DNA from: Sphingomonas hominis
GTDB taxonomy: Bacteria > Pseudomonadota > Alphaproteobacteria > Sphingomonadales > Sphingomonadaceae
Assembly (NCBI RefSeq): GCF_013328205.1
Contig: NZ_JABULH010000004.1
Coordinates: 124,001-188,000 of the forward strand
Length of the DNA stretch: 64,000 nt
Direction of reading: 5' to 3'
Below the pieces are notes generated by a model that saw only the letters and a program-made list of their open reading frames with translations, was not told the DNA's origin and ran no database searches. The first letter of the stretch is position 1. The number at the start of each line of letters is the position of its first letter. Below are positions 43,824 to 52,027 of this stretch, piece after piece. A program made the position numbers and the translations under genes.

Positions 43824-45830
43824 TCAGGCCCCCGCGGCTGCATTGGCGAGGATGCGCGTGCGCTCAGCCTCGGTCTGCTCGATCTCATCGGCGTGGATGT
43901 GGAAGTCGCGGTCGTAGTTGAAGGTGTGAACGATCGACACGACCAGGATACCCACGAAGCTGAGCGCCGACAGCCACCACATGTACCAGATCATCGACAG
44001 GCCGAACGCGATCGACAGGCCGCCCAGGATCACACCCGTGCCCGTGTTCCTGGGCATGTGGATGTCACGGAAGCCGGTCAGCGGACGCTCGGCGTTGCGC
44101 GTCTTCATGTCGTAATAAGCGTCCAGGTCGTGGATGACGGGCGTGAAGGCGAAATTGTACGCCGGCGGGGGCGAGGAGGTCGCCCACTCGAGCGAACGGC
44201 CGTCCCACGGATCGCCGGTCCAGTCGCGCAGCCGCTCGCGATCGCGGAAGCTGACGTAGATCTGGATCAGGAAGGCAGCGATGCCCACCGCGATCATCGC
44301 GACGCCGACCGCGGCGATGATGAACCAAATCTGCAACGACGGATCGTCGAAGTGGCGCAGACGACGCGTCACGCCCATCAGGCCGAGCACGTAGAGCGGG
44401 GTGAACGCGACCCAGAAGCCGACAACCCACGACCAGAAGCTGACCTTGCCCCACCATTCGTCGAGCTTGAAGCCGAACGCCTTCGGGAACCAGTAGTTGA
44501 TCGCCGCGAACATGCCGAACAGCGTGCCGCCAATGATCACGTTGTGGAAGTGCGCGACCAGGAACAGCGAGTTGTGGAGCTGGAAGTCGGCCGGTGGCAC
44601 CGCCAGCAGCACGCCCGTCATGCCGCCAATGACGAAGGTGAGCATGAACGCGACCGTCCACATCATTGGCAGCTCGAAGCGGATCCGCCCCTTGTACATG
44701 GTGAACAGCCAGTTGAAGATCTTCGCACCCGTCGGGATCGAGATGATCATCGTCGTGATGCCGAAGAAGCTGTTGACGCTGGCGCCTGAACCCATGGTGA
44801 AGAAGTGGTGCAGCCACACGAGATAGGCGAGGATGCAGATCACCAGCAGCGCGTAGACCATCGACGTATAGCCGAAGAGTCGCTTGCCGCAGAAGGTCGA
44901 GGTCACCTCGCTGAACACGCCGAACGCGGGCAGGATCAGGATGTAGACCTCCGGGTGGCCCCAGATCCAGATCATGTTCACGTACATCATCGGGTTACCC
45001 CCGCCGGTGTTCGTGAAGAAGTGCGTGCCGATGTAGCGGTCGAGGCTGAGCATCGCGAGCACCGCGGTCAGCACCGGAAAGGCGGCGACGACCAGCACGT
45101 TGGTGACCAGCGCCGACCAGGTGAAGATCGGCATCTTGAACATGGTCATGCCCGGCGCACGCATCTTCACGATGGTCGCGATCAGGTTGACGCCGGACAA
45201 TAGCGTTCCGATGCCCGCGATCTGCAAGGCCCAGACGTAATAGTCGACACCCACATCGGGCGAGTAGTCGAGCCCCGATAGCGGCGCCATCGCGAGCCAG
45301 CCGGTGCGCGCGAACTCGCCGACGAACAGGCTGGCCATCACGATCACGGCACCAGCCGCGGTCATCCAGAAGCTGAAGTTGTTGAGGAACGGGAAGCTGA
45401 CGTCGCGCGCGCCGATCTGCAGCGGCACCACGTAGTTCATGATGCCGGTCACGAACGGCATCGCCACGAAGAAGATCATGATAACACCGTGCGCGGTGAA
45501 CACCTGATCGTAGTGGTGCGCGTTCAGGTAGCCCTCATTGGCACCGAACGCCATTGCCTGCTGCGCGCGCATCATGATCGCGTCGGAGAACCCGCGCAGC
45601 AGCATGACGGTGCCCAAGATCATGTACATGATCCCGACCTTCTTGTGGTCGACCGAGGTGAACCATTCGGTCCACAGCCACTTCCACAGCTTGAAATAGG
45701 TAATCGCGCCAACCAGCGCGATGCCGCCGAGCATGACCGCGATGAACGTGGCGAGGATGATCGGCTCGTGGATCGGGAAGCTCTCCAGCGTCAGGCGGCC
45801 GAAGATGGTCTTGAGCAAAGTGTCGGACAT
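43824..45830 (-). CDS. cyoB: Cytochrome o ubiquinol oxidase subunit I
   Basis: 668 aa catalytic subunit, about 15 helices. Haem and copper ligands are visible: low-spin haem His in [16 protein letters not shown], the CuB histidine with cross-linked Tyr in [15 protein letters not shown], the HH pair in [12 protein letters not shown] and the distal histidines in [12 protein letters not shown]. It reduces O2 to water with electrons from ubiquinol and pumps protons. K-channel and D-channel elements appear intact by eye. Confidence 0.96.
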   Translation of the reverse strand: MSDTLLKTIFGRLTLESFPIHEPIILATFIAVMLGGIALVGAITYFKLWKWLWTEWFTSVDHKKVGIMYMILGTVMLLRGFSDAIMMRAQQAMAFGANEGYLNAHHYDQVFTAHGVIMIFFVAMPFVTGIMNYVVPLQIGARDVSFPFLNNFSFWMTAAGAVIVMASLFVGEFARTGWLAMAPLSGLDYSPDVGVDYYVWALQIAGIGTLLSGVNLIATIVKMRAPGMTMFKMPIFTWSALVTNVLVVAAFPVLTAVLAMLSLDRYIGTHFFTNTGGGNPMMYVNMIWIWGHPEVYILILPAFGVFSEVTSTFCGKRLFGYTSMVYALLVICILAYLVWLHHFFTMGSGASVNSFFGITTMIISIPTGAKIFNWLFTMYKGRIRFELPMMWTVAFMLTFVIGGMTGVLLAVPPADFQLHNSLFLVAHFHNVIIGGTLFGMFAAINYWFPKAFGFKLDEWWGKVSFWSWVVGFWVAFTPLYVLGLMGVTRRLRHFDDPSLQIWFIIAAVGVAMIAVGIAAFLIQIYVSFRDRERLRDWTGDPWDGRSLEWATSSPPPAYNFAFTPVIHDLDAYYDMKTRNAERPLTGFRDIHMPRNTGTGVILGGLSIAFGLSMIWYMWWLSALSFVGILVVSIVHTFNYDRDFHIHADEIEQTEAERTRILANAAAGA

Positions 45831-45836
45831 AGCGGT

Positions 45837-46985
45837 TCAGCCCTGTGCCGTGACCGTGACGCCGGGACGACGCACGGGTTCGAGGCGGGTCATGTTTCGG
45901 TTGCTCTGCGCGCCGCGTTCGGTCGATCCCTCGGCCGGGCCACGCGGGGCAGTGAGGTGGGGCGCGGAGCCCTTCTCGTTCGGGTCCTTGCGCAATGCGC
46001 CCTTGGGTGCGTCGACCGGCGGGCGGTCGTTGACGGGGGCGTGGCTGCCCGGTTCCGCCATATCGTCCGCCATCACGTCACTCATGCACGGCACACCGGG
46101 CTTTACGCACATTTGCGTGATGCGGCGGAACAGGTCGTTCTGCACGCCACCGAAGCGGATCGGCTGGACGTTCTCGCTCGGCTGCTCGAGCTTCAGGTAG
46201 TTGGCGTCGGTCAGGCGAGCCTGCGCCGCGCGCGTCTGCGAGGCCCAGCGCGTGAAGCCTGCGTCATCCACCGCGTAGGTCCAGAAGGTCATGCCCGAGA
46301 AGCCTGCGCCGCTGTAATTGCCCGATCGGCCCTCGTAACGGCCCGGCTTGTCGAGCACGGCGTGCAGCTTCGTCTCCATGCCCGGCATGGTGTAGATCAT
46401 GCCGGCCATCGCGGGCACCCAAAAGGTGTTCATCACCGACGAGGAGGTCATGCGGAAACGAACCTGACGATTGAGCGGCAGCACCAGCTCGTTGACGGTG
46501 GCGACGCCCTGTTCGGGATAGATAAACAGCCACTTCCAATCGAGCGACACGACCTGAATCTCGAGCGGGCGATCGTTGGCGGCGAGCGGCTTGGCAGGCG
46601 CGAGCCGGCCGAGCGGGCGGTAGGGATCGAGCAGGTGCGTCGAAACCCAGGTGAGTGCGCCAAGCGCGATGATGATCATCAGTGGCGCGGCCCAGATCAC
46701 CAACTCGAGCCCGGTCGAATGGTCCCAGTCGGGCGCGTATTCCGCATCCTTGTTGGTCGCGCGGTACTTCCACGCGAACAGGACGGTCAGTGCCATGACA
46801 GGGATGATGATCAACAGCATCAACGCGGTTGACCACAGAATCAGGTCAGCCTGCTGCCGCGCGACGTCGCCTGCGGGGTTCATGACCACCAGGTCGCACC
46901 CGGACAATGCCAGCGCCGCAGCGAGGGCCAGCGGAGCGGCGAGCCGGGGGCGGCGCCAGGAAGCGAGAGGCCGGTTCTTCATCAC
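45837..46985 (-). CDS. cyoA: Cytochrome o ubiquinol oxidase subunit II
   Basis: 382 aa. Signal with lipobox (ALSGCDLV), two helices, then the cupredoxin-like domain (DWKWLFIYPEQGVATVNELVLP, FWVPAMAGMIYTMPGMETKLH) in which the CuA ligands are missing, as expected for a quinol oxidase. The C-terminal about 80 residues form a charged, Pro-rich tail (VNDRPPVDAPKGALRKDP...) beyond the usual family end. It is first in the cyoABCD-surf1-regBA run; a strong inverted repeat lies 32 bases upstream of its start. Confidence 0.94.
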   Translation of the reverse strand: MMKNRPLASWRRPRLAAPLALAAALALSGCDLVVMNPAGDVARQQADLILWSTALMLLIIIPVMALTVLFAWKYRATNKDAEYAPDWDHSTGLELVIWAAPLMIIIALGALTWVSTHLLDPYRPLGRLAPAKPLAANDRPLEIQVVSLDWKWLFIYPEQGVATVNELVLPLNRQVRFRMTSSSVMNTFWVPAMAGMIYTMPGMETKLHAVLDKPGRYEGRSGNYSGAGFSGMTFWTYAVDDAGFTRWASQTRAAQARLTDANYLKLEQPSENVQPIRFGGVQNDLFRRITQMCVKPGVPCMSDVMADDMAEPGSHAPVNDRPPVDAPKGALRKDPNEKGSAPHLTAPRGPAEGSTERGAQSNRNMTRLEPVRRPGVTVTAQG

Positions 46986-47017
46986 GATTGAGCTAGGCTC
47001 CGTTGCTCGACGGTGAA

Positions 47018-47036
47018 ATAGGACAATTTGTCCTAT
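47018..47036. promoter_or_regulatory. Perfect inverted repeat between cyoA and the MHS transporter gene, probable operator
   Basis: ATAGGACA-att-TGTCCTAT: 8-base perfect arms around a 3-base centre, 32 bases upstream of cyoA and 56 bases upstream of the divergent transporter. Size and symmetry fit a dimeric repressor or activator. It does not match the FNR site TTGAT-N4-ATCAA. The cognate regulator is unknown. Confidence 0.6.
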
Positions 47037-47092
47037 CCCCGCGCGTTCGCGTGGAACCTAAAGCGTCTGAATAGCTTCGGAGTTTCATATCT

Positions 47093-48421
47093 ATGGCACA
47101 GTCGATCGCCTCGTCCGCGCCCGCCGAGCGCGATGCCCGCGTCCTGCACACGCGGGACGACCATGAGGTGAATCCGGGCGAGATCGCGATCGGCGTGATC
47201 ATCGGCCGCACCAGCGAGTTCTTCGACTTCTTCGTGTACGCCATCGCCTCCGTGCTGGTGTTCCCGCAGATCGTGTTCCCACAACTCGATCGCGTTACGG
47301 GTACCTTCTGGTCGTTCGGGCTGTTCGCGCTCGCCTTTATCGCACGGCCGATCGGGACGCAGATCTTCATGAAGGTCGATCGCGAGCTGGGCCGTGGCAC
47401 CAAGCTGACGATCGCGTTGTTCCTGCTCGGTACCTCGACGGTGGCGATGGCGTTCCTGCCCGGCTACGCGTCGGTCGGGATCTTCTCGCCGCTGCTGCTG
47501 GCGCTGTTCCGAATCGGGCAGGGGCTGGCGCTGGGTGGCGCGTGGGATGGGCTTGCCTCGTTGCTCGCGCTCAACGCGCCTGAGCAGAAACGTGGCTGGT
47601 GGGCGATGGTGCCGCAGATCGGTGCGCCCTTGGGGCTGATCGTCGCGGCCGGCTTGTTCGCCTTCTCGCTGGGTACGCTGTCGACCGCCGATTTCCTGTC
47701 GTGGGGCTGGCGTTATCCGTTCTTCGTTGCATTTGCGCTCAACGTCGTCGCGCTGTTCGCGCGGCTGCGCATCGTGGTGACGCCCGAATATACCGACATG
47801 TTCAAGACGCGCGAGCTGACCCCGTCGCGCGTCACCGCGACCTTGAAGGCCCAGTGGCGCAATATCGTGATCGGCGCATTCGCGCCGCTCGCGAGCTTTG
47901 CCTTGTTCCACATGGTGACGGTGTTCCCGTTGTCGTGGGTGGCGCTGAACACCAGCGAGAACATCACGCGCTTCCTGCTGATAGAAATGTTCGGAGCGAC
48001 GGTGTGCGTCGGCGCGATCGTCGTGTCGGGATTGCTGGCCGATCGGATCGGACGGCGCTCGCTGCTCGGCTACACTGCCGCAGCGATCGCGGTATATAGT
48101 GGTTTCGCGCCGCAGCTGCTCGATGCTGGAACCTCGGGCGAGGCGGTGTTCATGATCGTCGGCTTTATCCTGCTGGGGCTGTCGTTCGGCCAGTCGTCTG
48201 GCGCGGTGACCAGCAACTTCCCGAAGCGCGCGCGCTACACCGGGGCGGCGATCACCTCTGATTTGGCGTGGCTGTTCGGTGCCGGCTTCGCACCGCTCGC
48301 CGCACTGGTGCTGGCGGAAGAGTTCGGGTTGGTGGCGGCAGGTACTTACCTGTTGTCGGGCGCGGTGGGTACGCTAGTTGCGTTGGGGCTCAACAAGGAA
48401 CTCGCGAACCGGCTCGATTGA
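47093..48421 (+). CDS. MFS transporter, metabolite:H+ symporter (MHS) type
   Basis: 442 aa, twelve helices. The N-terminal 'EIAIGVIIGRTSEFFDFFVYAIASVLVFPQIVFP' is characteristic of the MHS subgroup (dicarboxylate, alpha-ketoglutarate, shikimate or proline/betaine symporters), and 'LFALAFIARPIGTQIFMKVDRELGRGTKL' contains the loop 2-3 motif. The substrate cannot be read from sequence. It is divergent from cyoA across a 107-base gap holding a perfect inverted repeat. Confidence 0.87.
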   Translation: MAQSIASSAPAERDARVLHTRDDHEVNPGEIAIGVIIGRTSEFFDFFVYAIASVLVFPQIVFPQLDRVTGTFWSFGLFALAFIARPIGTQIFMKVDRELGRGTKLTIALFLLGTSTVAMAFLPGYASVGIFSPLLLALFRIGQGLALGGAWDGLASLLALNAPEQKRGWWAMVPQIGAPLGLIVAAGLFAFSLGTLSTADFLSWGWRYPFFVAFALNVVALFARLRIVVTPEYTDMFKTRELTPSRVTATLKAQWRNIVIGAFAPLASFALFHMVTVFPLSWVALNTSENITRFLLIEMFGATVCVGAIVVSGLLADRIGRRSLLGYTAAAIAVYSGFAPQLLDAGTSGEAVFMIVGFILLGLSFGQSSGAVTSNFPKRARYTGAAITSDLAWLFGAGFAPLAALVLAEEFGLVAAGTYLLSGAVGTLVALGLNKELANRLD

Positions 48422-48432
48422 GCGGCGTGGTG

Positions 48433-48456
48433 GTGTTGGGCGTACTCGCCCAACAC
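48433..48456 (+). terminator. Strong hairpin after the MHS transporter gene
   Basis: Perfect 10-base stem GTGTTGGGCG/CGCCCAACAC with a TACT loop, 11 bases after the stop. There is no T-run downstream, so termination would need Rho or be inefficient; the hairpin may instead protect the 3' end of the mRNA. Confidence 0.6.
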
Positions 48457-48668
48457 TGCTCGGGACTGTTGCTAGTGTTCGCGCTGTTTTGGGCGACCTG
48501 CCGTTTAGACCGTGTTGCGTGTAATATGCCTCTGTCGCGCGACGGCCTGATAGAGGACGGTCTTGTGATGCCGGCAGTCGGCGGCTTGAGCATTGGGGCA
48601 GACGCCAATTAGCGCGGTGTCGCCCATCACCTACTTGCTGCTATTTAACATGCGAGCGACAGGTGGGA
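48457..48668. other. Intergenic region between convergent genes
   Basis: 212 bases separating the transporter from the convergent [2Fe-2S] gene. Apart from the hairpin just before it I see no ORF, RNA or repeat. Confidence 0.5.
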
Positions 48669-49205
48669 TCAGCGCGGATTGAGCGCGGGCACGGTGCGTG
48701 CGGCGTCTTCGGGATTGATGCCGGGACGTGCTCCTACCGGGATCGTCTCGTCACCGCGCTGCGCGCGCGCGGCGCGCTGGATCGCGGCGACCAGACGTGG
48801 GTAGATGCCGCACGGGCAGATGTTGGTGATCGCCGCCTTGATCTGATCCTCGCCCGGCATCGGATCGCGCTTGAGCAACGCCGCGGCCGCCATGACGATG
48901 CCGGGGATGCAGAAGCCGCATTGCGAAACGTTTTCCGCGACTAGCGCGAGTTGCACCGGGTGATCACGATCGCGCGACAGCCCCTCGATCGTGGTGACGA
49001 ACGCGCCCTCGCAGCGCCGGAGCGGGAGCTGGCACGAACGCTCCGCGCGACCGTCGACGTCGACGGTGCACGCGCCGCAGCTGCCGGTGCCGCAGCCGTA
49101 TTTGGTTCCGGTCAGGTTGGAGCCGTCGCGCAGCGCCCATAGCAGCGGGGTATCCGCGACCATCAGATACTCGACCGGTTCGTTGTTGACGGTTAGACGG
49201 GCCAT
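48669..49205 (-). CDS. (2Fe-2S)-binding small subunit of a molybdenum hydroxylase, orphan
   Basis: 178 aa; start at 49205 (MARLTVNNEPVEYLM). The plant-ferredoxin-like N-domain has the first cluster cysteines in TKYGCGTGSCGACTVDVDG and RSCQLPL. The helical C-domain has the second cluster in QCGFCIPGIVMAAAALL and ITNICPCGIYPRLV. This is the IorA / CO-dehydrogenase small subunit fold that passes electrons from a Mo-hydroxylase. No large Mo-cofactor subunit or FAD subunit gene is adjacent: both neighbours are transporters. Confidence 0.9.
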   Translation of the reverse strand: MARLTVNNEPVEYLMVADTPLLWALRDGSNLTGTKYGCGTGSCGACTVDVDGRAERSCQLPLRRCEGAFVTTIEGLSRDRDHPVQLALVAENVSQCGFCIPGIVMAAAALLKRDPMPGEDQIKAAITNICPCGIYPRLVAAIQRAARAQRGDETIPVGARPGINPEDAARTVPALNPR

Positions 49206-49302
49206 GGGGGTTCCATAGCGCAAGTCGCAGCGATGGCACCCGTTCGTTCACACGAGAACAGACGGCGCGCGTTAGCGCGACACGCGAAGGATCAGAGGGC
49301 GT

Positions 49303-50598
49303 ATGCAGGCAATGAACAACGCACCGGCGGCGAGCGGCGACGCGAGCCACGGTTATGACGCACCGGACCTGCGCGTGTTCGTGTTCGCGTTGTTCTTCAT
49401 CTTCGGCGGCATCACCAGCCTCAACGACATCATCATCCCGAAGCTGAAGGAGCTGTTCACGCTGACGCACGCGTCGGCGATGCTGGTGCAGACGGCCTTC
49501 TTCTTCGCTTACGCCTTGTTCTCGCTGCCCGCGGCGGGGATCGTGCGGCGCTTCGGCTATATGCGTACCGCTTCGATCGGGCTGGTGACGATGACCGCGG
49601 GGTGTTTGCTGTTCATCCCGGCGTCGAGCAACGCAGCGTTCGGGCTGTTCCTGTTCGCGCTGTTCGTGCTTGGCGCCGGCATCACCATCGTGCAGGTGGT
49701 CGCAAATCCGCTGATTTCCTTGCTCGGTAAGCCGCAGAGCGCGTCGAGCCGGCTGACCTTCGCGCAAGGCTTCAACTCGCTCGGCACCACGCTTTTCCCG
49801 CTTGCTGGGTCGGCGCTCATCCTGGGCGGGCTCGCCGACCAGAGTGCATCGACGCTCAGCGGCGCGGCGCTCGACGCGTACCGTGCGGAGAGCTCGCGCA
49901 CGATCGTCCACACCTATCTAGGTCTCGCGGTCGCGCTGCTGGTGATCGCCGCGGTGGTATGGACGCGTCGCAACCGGTTGAACGAGGAGCAGGAGGAAGC
50001 GGGCAGCATCTTCCACGCGCTGACGTTGCTGAAGCGTCCGCGTTTCGCCTGGGGCGTCGCGTGCATCTTCCTCTACGTCGGTGCGGAGGTGTCGATCGGG
50101 TCGCTGATCGTCAACTATCTGATGCAGCCGAGCGTGTGGGGTGTCGCGGACAAGGCGGCGGGCGACCATGTGCCCTTCTACTGGGGCGGCGCGCTGGTCG
50201 GTCGTTTTATCGGCGCGTGGGTGCTGACCAAGGTGTCGCCGGGCAAGGTGCTGGCGGCGGTTGCGGCGGGTGCGATCACGTTGATCCTGATCTCGGCCAA
50301 TTTGCACGGCGCGATCGCGGGCTGGTCGCTGCTGGCGATCGGGCTGGTCAACTCGATTATGTTCCCGACGATCTTCAGCCTCGCGAGCGAGGGATTGGGA
50401 AAGCGTGCGGCGGAAGGGTCCGGCGTGATCGCGACTGCGATCGTCGGTGGTGCGATCGTGCCGTACCTGACCGGGCAATTGGCGGATACCAGCGGCAGCT
50501 TGCAGTTCGCGCTGATCCTCCCTGCGCTGTGCTACCTGGTGATCGCCGCGTATGGCGTGTTCGCGCGCAAGCCGGCGCCTGAGCTGGCGGGCGCCTGA
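49303..50598 (+). CDS. Sugar MFS transporter, FucP/GluP family
   Basis: 431 aa, twelve helices. The family pattern is clear: FFIFGGITSLNDIIIPKLKELFTL, FFFAYALFSLPAAGIVRRFGY, VQVVANPLISLLG and LTFAQGFNSLGTTLFPLAGS, which in FucP carry the substrate-binding Asn/Gln/Glu residues. It probably symports a hexose or fucose-like sugar with H+. The charged N-terminal tail before helix 1 is typical. A two-way hairpin follows the stop. Confidence 0.9.
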   Translation: MQAMNNAPAASGDASHGYDAPDLRVFVFALFFIFGGITSLNDIIIPKLKELFTLTHASAMLVQTAFFFAYALFSLPAAGIVRRFGYMRTASIGLVTMTAGCLLFIPASSNAAFGLFLFALFVLGAGITIVQVVANPLISLLGKPQSASSRLTFAQGFNSLGTTLFPLAGSALILGGLADQSASTLSGAALDAYRAESSRTIVHTYLGLAVALLVIAAVVWTRRNRLNEEQEEAGSIFHALTLLKRPRFAWGVACIFLYVGAEVSIGSLIVNYLMQPSVWGVADKAAGDHVPFYWGGALVGRFIGAWVLTKVSPGKVLAAVAAGAITLILISANLHGAIAGWSLLAIGLVNSIMFPTIFSLASEGLGKRAAEGSGVIATAIVGGAIVPYLTGQLADTSGSLQFALILPALCYLVIAAYGVFARKPAPELAGA

Positions 50599-50606
50599 AC
50601 CTGGGC

Positions 50607-50628
50607 TCCCCTGGATTGCCCCAGGGGA
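50607..50628. terminator. Bidirectional hairpin between the convergent sugar transporter and CoA-transferase genes
   Basis: 8-base perfect stem TCCCCTGG/CCAGGGGA with a 6-base loop, 8 bases after one stop and 7 bases from the other. G+C-rich and symmetric, it could end both transcripts. No strong T-run on either side. Confidence 0.65.
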
Positions 50629-50635
50629 ACGTTCA

Positions 50636-51760
50636 TCAGAAACGGAGCGCGGCGATCTCGTCCGGGTCGAAGCCGAGGTCGCGCAAGGTGCCGGCATCGT
50701 CGCGATGGTCGGCCATGCGCGGGGCAACCGTGCTGCTCGCCGAGTAGCGTGGGGCAGGGGCGGGTTGCCGGACTCCGGCGGCGGTGACGAACGCTTCGCG
50801 CGCGACATTGTGCGGGTGCGCCGCGGCCTCGTCGAAGCCGAGCACGGGCGCGAAGCAGATGTCGTAGCCGTGAAAGGCCTCGACCCATTCGTCGCGCGTT
50901 TTGGTGAGAAACAGCGCGGTGAGATCGTCCTTGAGCGCGGCCCAGCCGCGCGGGTCCATCTGGCGGTCCCATTTGGCGTCGTCGAGCCCGGCGACACGGC
51001 GGAACTCGGCGAAGAATTGCGGCTCGATCGCGCCGAGCGAGACGAACTTGCCGTCACGCGTCTCGTAGGTGTCGTAGAAGTGCGCAGCGGTATCGAGCAG
51101 GTTGGTGCCGCGCTCGTCGCTCCACCGGCCCATCGCGCGAAAACCCCACATCATCGACATCAGCACCGACGACCCCTCAGTCATCGCGGCGTCGACGACC
51201 TGACCCTCGCCGGTGCGTGCGGCGTGAAGCAGGGCGGCGAGCATCCCAAAGGCGAGGAACATCGAGCCGCCGCCGAAATCGCCTGCCAGGTTGATCGGTG
51301 GTGTCGGCTTCTCGCCAGCGCGTCCCAGCGCGTGGAGCACACCCGACAAAGCGATGTAGTTGATGTCGTGGCCCGGCTCGTGCGCCATCGGGCCGGTCTG
51401 TCCCCAGCCGGTCATCCGACCGTAAACGAGCCGTGGATTGTCGGCGAGCAGCACGTCGGGTCCAAGGCCCAGCCGTTCCATGACGCCGGGGCGAAACCCC
51501 TCGATGATCGCGTCGGCCGATGCCACGATTCGGCGTACCGCGGCGATCGCCCGCGGGTTCTTCAGGTCGAGCGCGATCGACTTGCGGCTGCGCAGCAGCG
51601 GGTCCTTGGCATCGATCGCCAGCGAGCGTCCGCCGGGGCTAGCGCGATCGATGCGGATCACCTCCGCTCCGTGATCGGCGAGCATCATGCCCGCGAACGG
51701 TCCGGGACCGATACCGGCGAACTCGATCACGCGAATGCCGTCGAGCGGTGGCTTGGCCAT
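50636..51760 (-). CDS. CaiB/BaiF-family CoA enzyme, alpha-methylacyl-CoA racemase-like
   Basis: 374 aa; start at 51760 (MAKPPLDGIRVIEFAG) preceded by an AGGGA SD-like sequence. The pattern GMMLADHGAEVIRIDR, SIALDLKNP, EGFRPGVMERLGLGPD and especially the GHDINYIALSGVLHA active-site segment match alpha-methylacyl-CoA racemase, in which that Asp and an upstream His do the epimerisation. Likely role: converting (2R)- to (2S)-methylacyl-CoA for beta-oxidation of branched or sterol side chains. A CoA-transferase activity remains possible. Confidence 0.87.
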   Translation of the reverse strand: MAKPPLDGIRVIEFAGIGPGPFAGMMLADHGAEVIRIDRASPGGRSLAIDAKDPLLRSRKSIALDLKNPRAIAAVRRIVASADAIIEGFRPGVMERLGLGPDVLLADNPRLVYGRMTGWGQTGPMAHEPGHDINYIALSGVLHALGRAGEKPTPPINLAGDFGGGSMFLAFGMLAALLHAARTGEGQVVDAAMTEGSSVLMSMMWGFRAMGRWSDERGTNLLDTAAHFYDTYETRDGKFVSLGAIEPQFFAEFRRVAGLDDAKWDRQMDPRGWAALKDDLTALFLTKTRDEWVEAFHGYDICFAPVLGFDEAAAHPHNVAREAFVTAAGVRQPAPAPRYSASSTVAPRMADHRDDAGTLRDLGFDPDEIAALRF

Positions 51761-51889
51761 GCGTTCCCTCTCCTTGTCGAGAATCAGTGTAGAAGCGGCG
51801 CTAGATCGGCACAACAAAAGTTACGGCGCGGCGAAAGCATGTTTTGGTTCGATGGGGTTCGGGACCTAGCTACGGAGAACAGTCCGTCA

Positions 51890-51920
51890 GCTTTCGAAAG
51901 CCTGGCTTGGGTGTGACCCA
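51890..51920. promoter_or_regulatory. Two small palindromes upstream of the bacteriophytochrome gene
   Basis: GCTTTCGAAAGC (51890-51901) is a perfect 12-base palindrome, and TGGGT-gtg-ACCCA (51908-51920) is a perfect 5+5 inverted repeat. Both lie in the 198-base gap between the divergent CoA enzyme and the phytochrome genes. Operator function is plausible but unassigned. Confidence 0.35.
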
Positions 51921-52027
51921 CAATGGTCCCGTGCTGACGCCAGAAGACTAGCAGGAGGGTGCCACTTTGTTCTAGAGGCAGGTTAAGGCGTGAACAGGAG
52001 TGGCGTTTGGCGGGCGACGGAGTGGCG

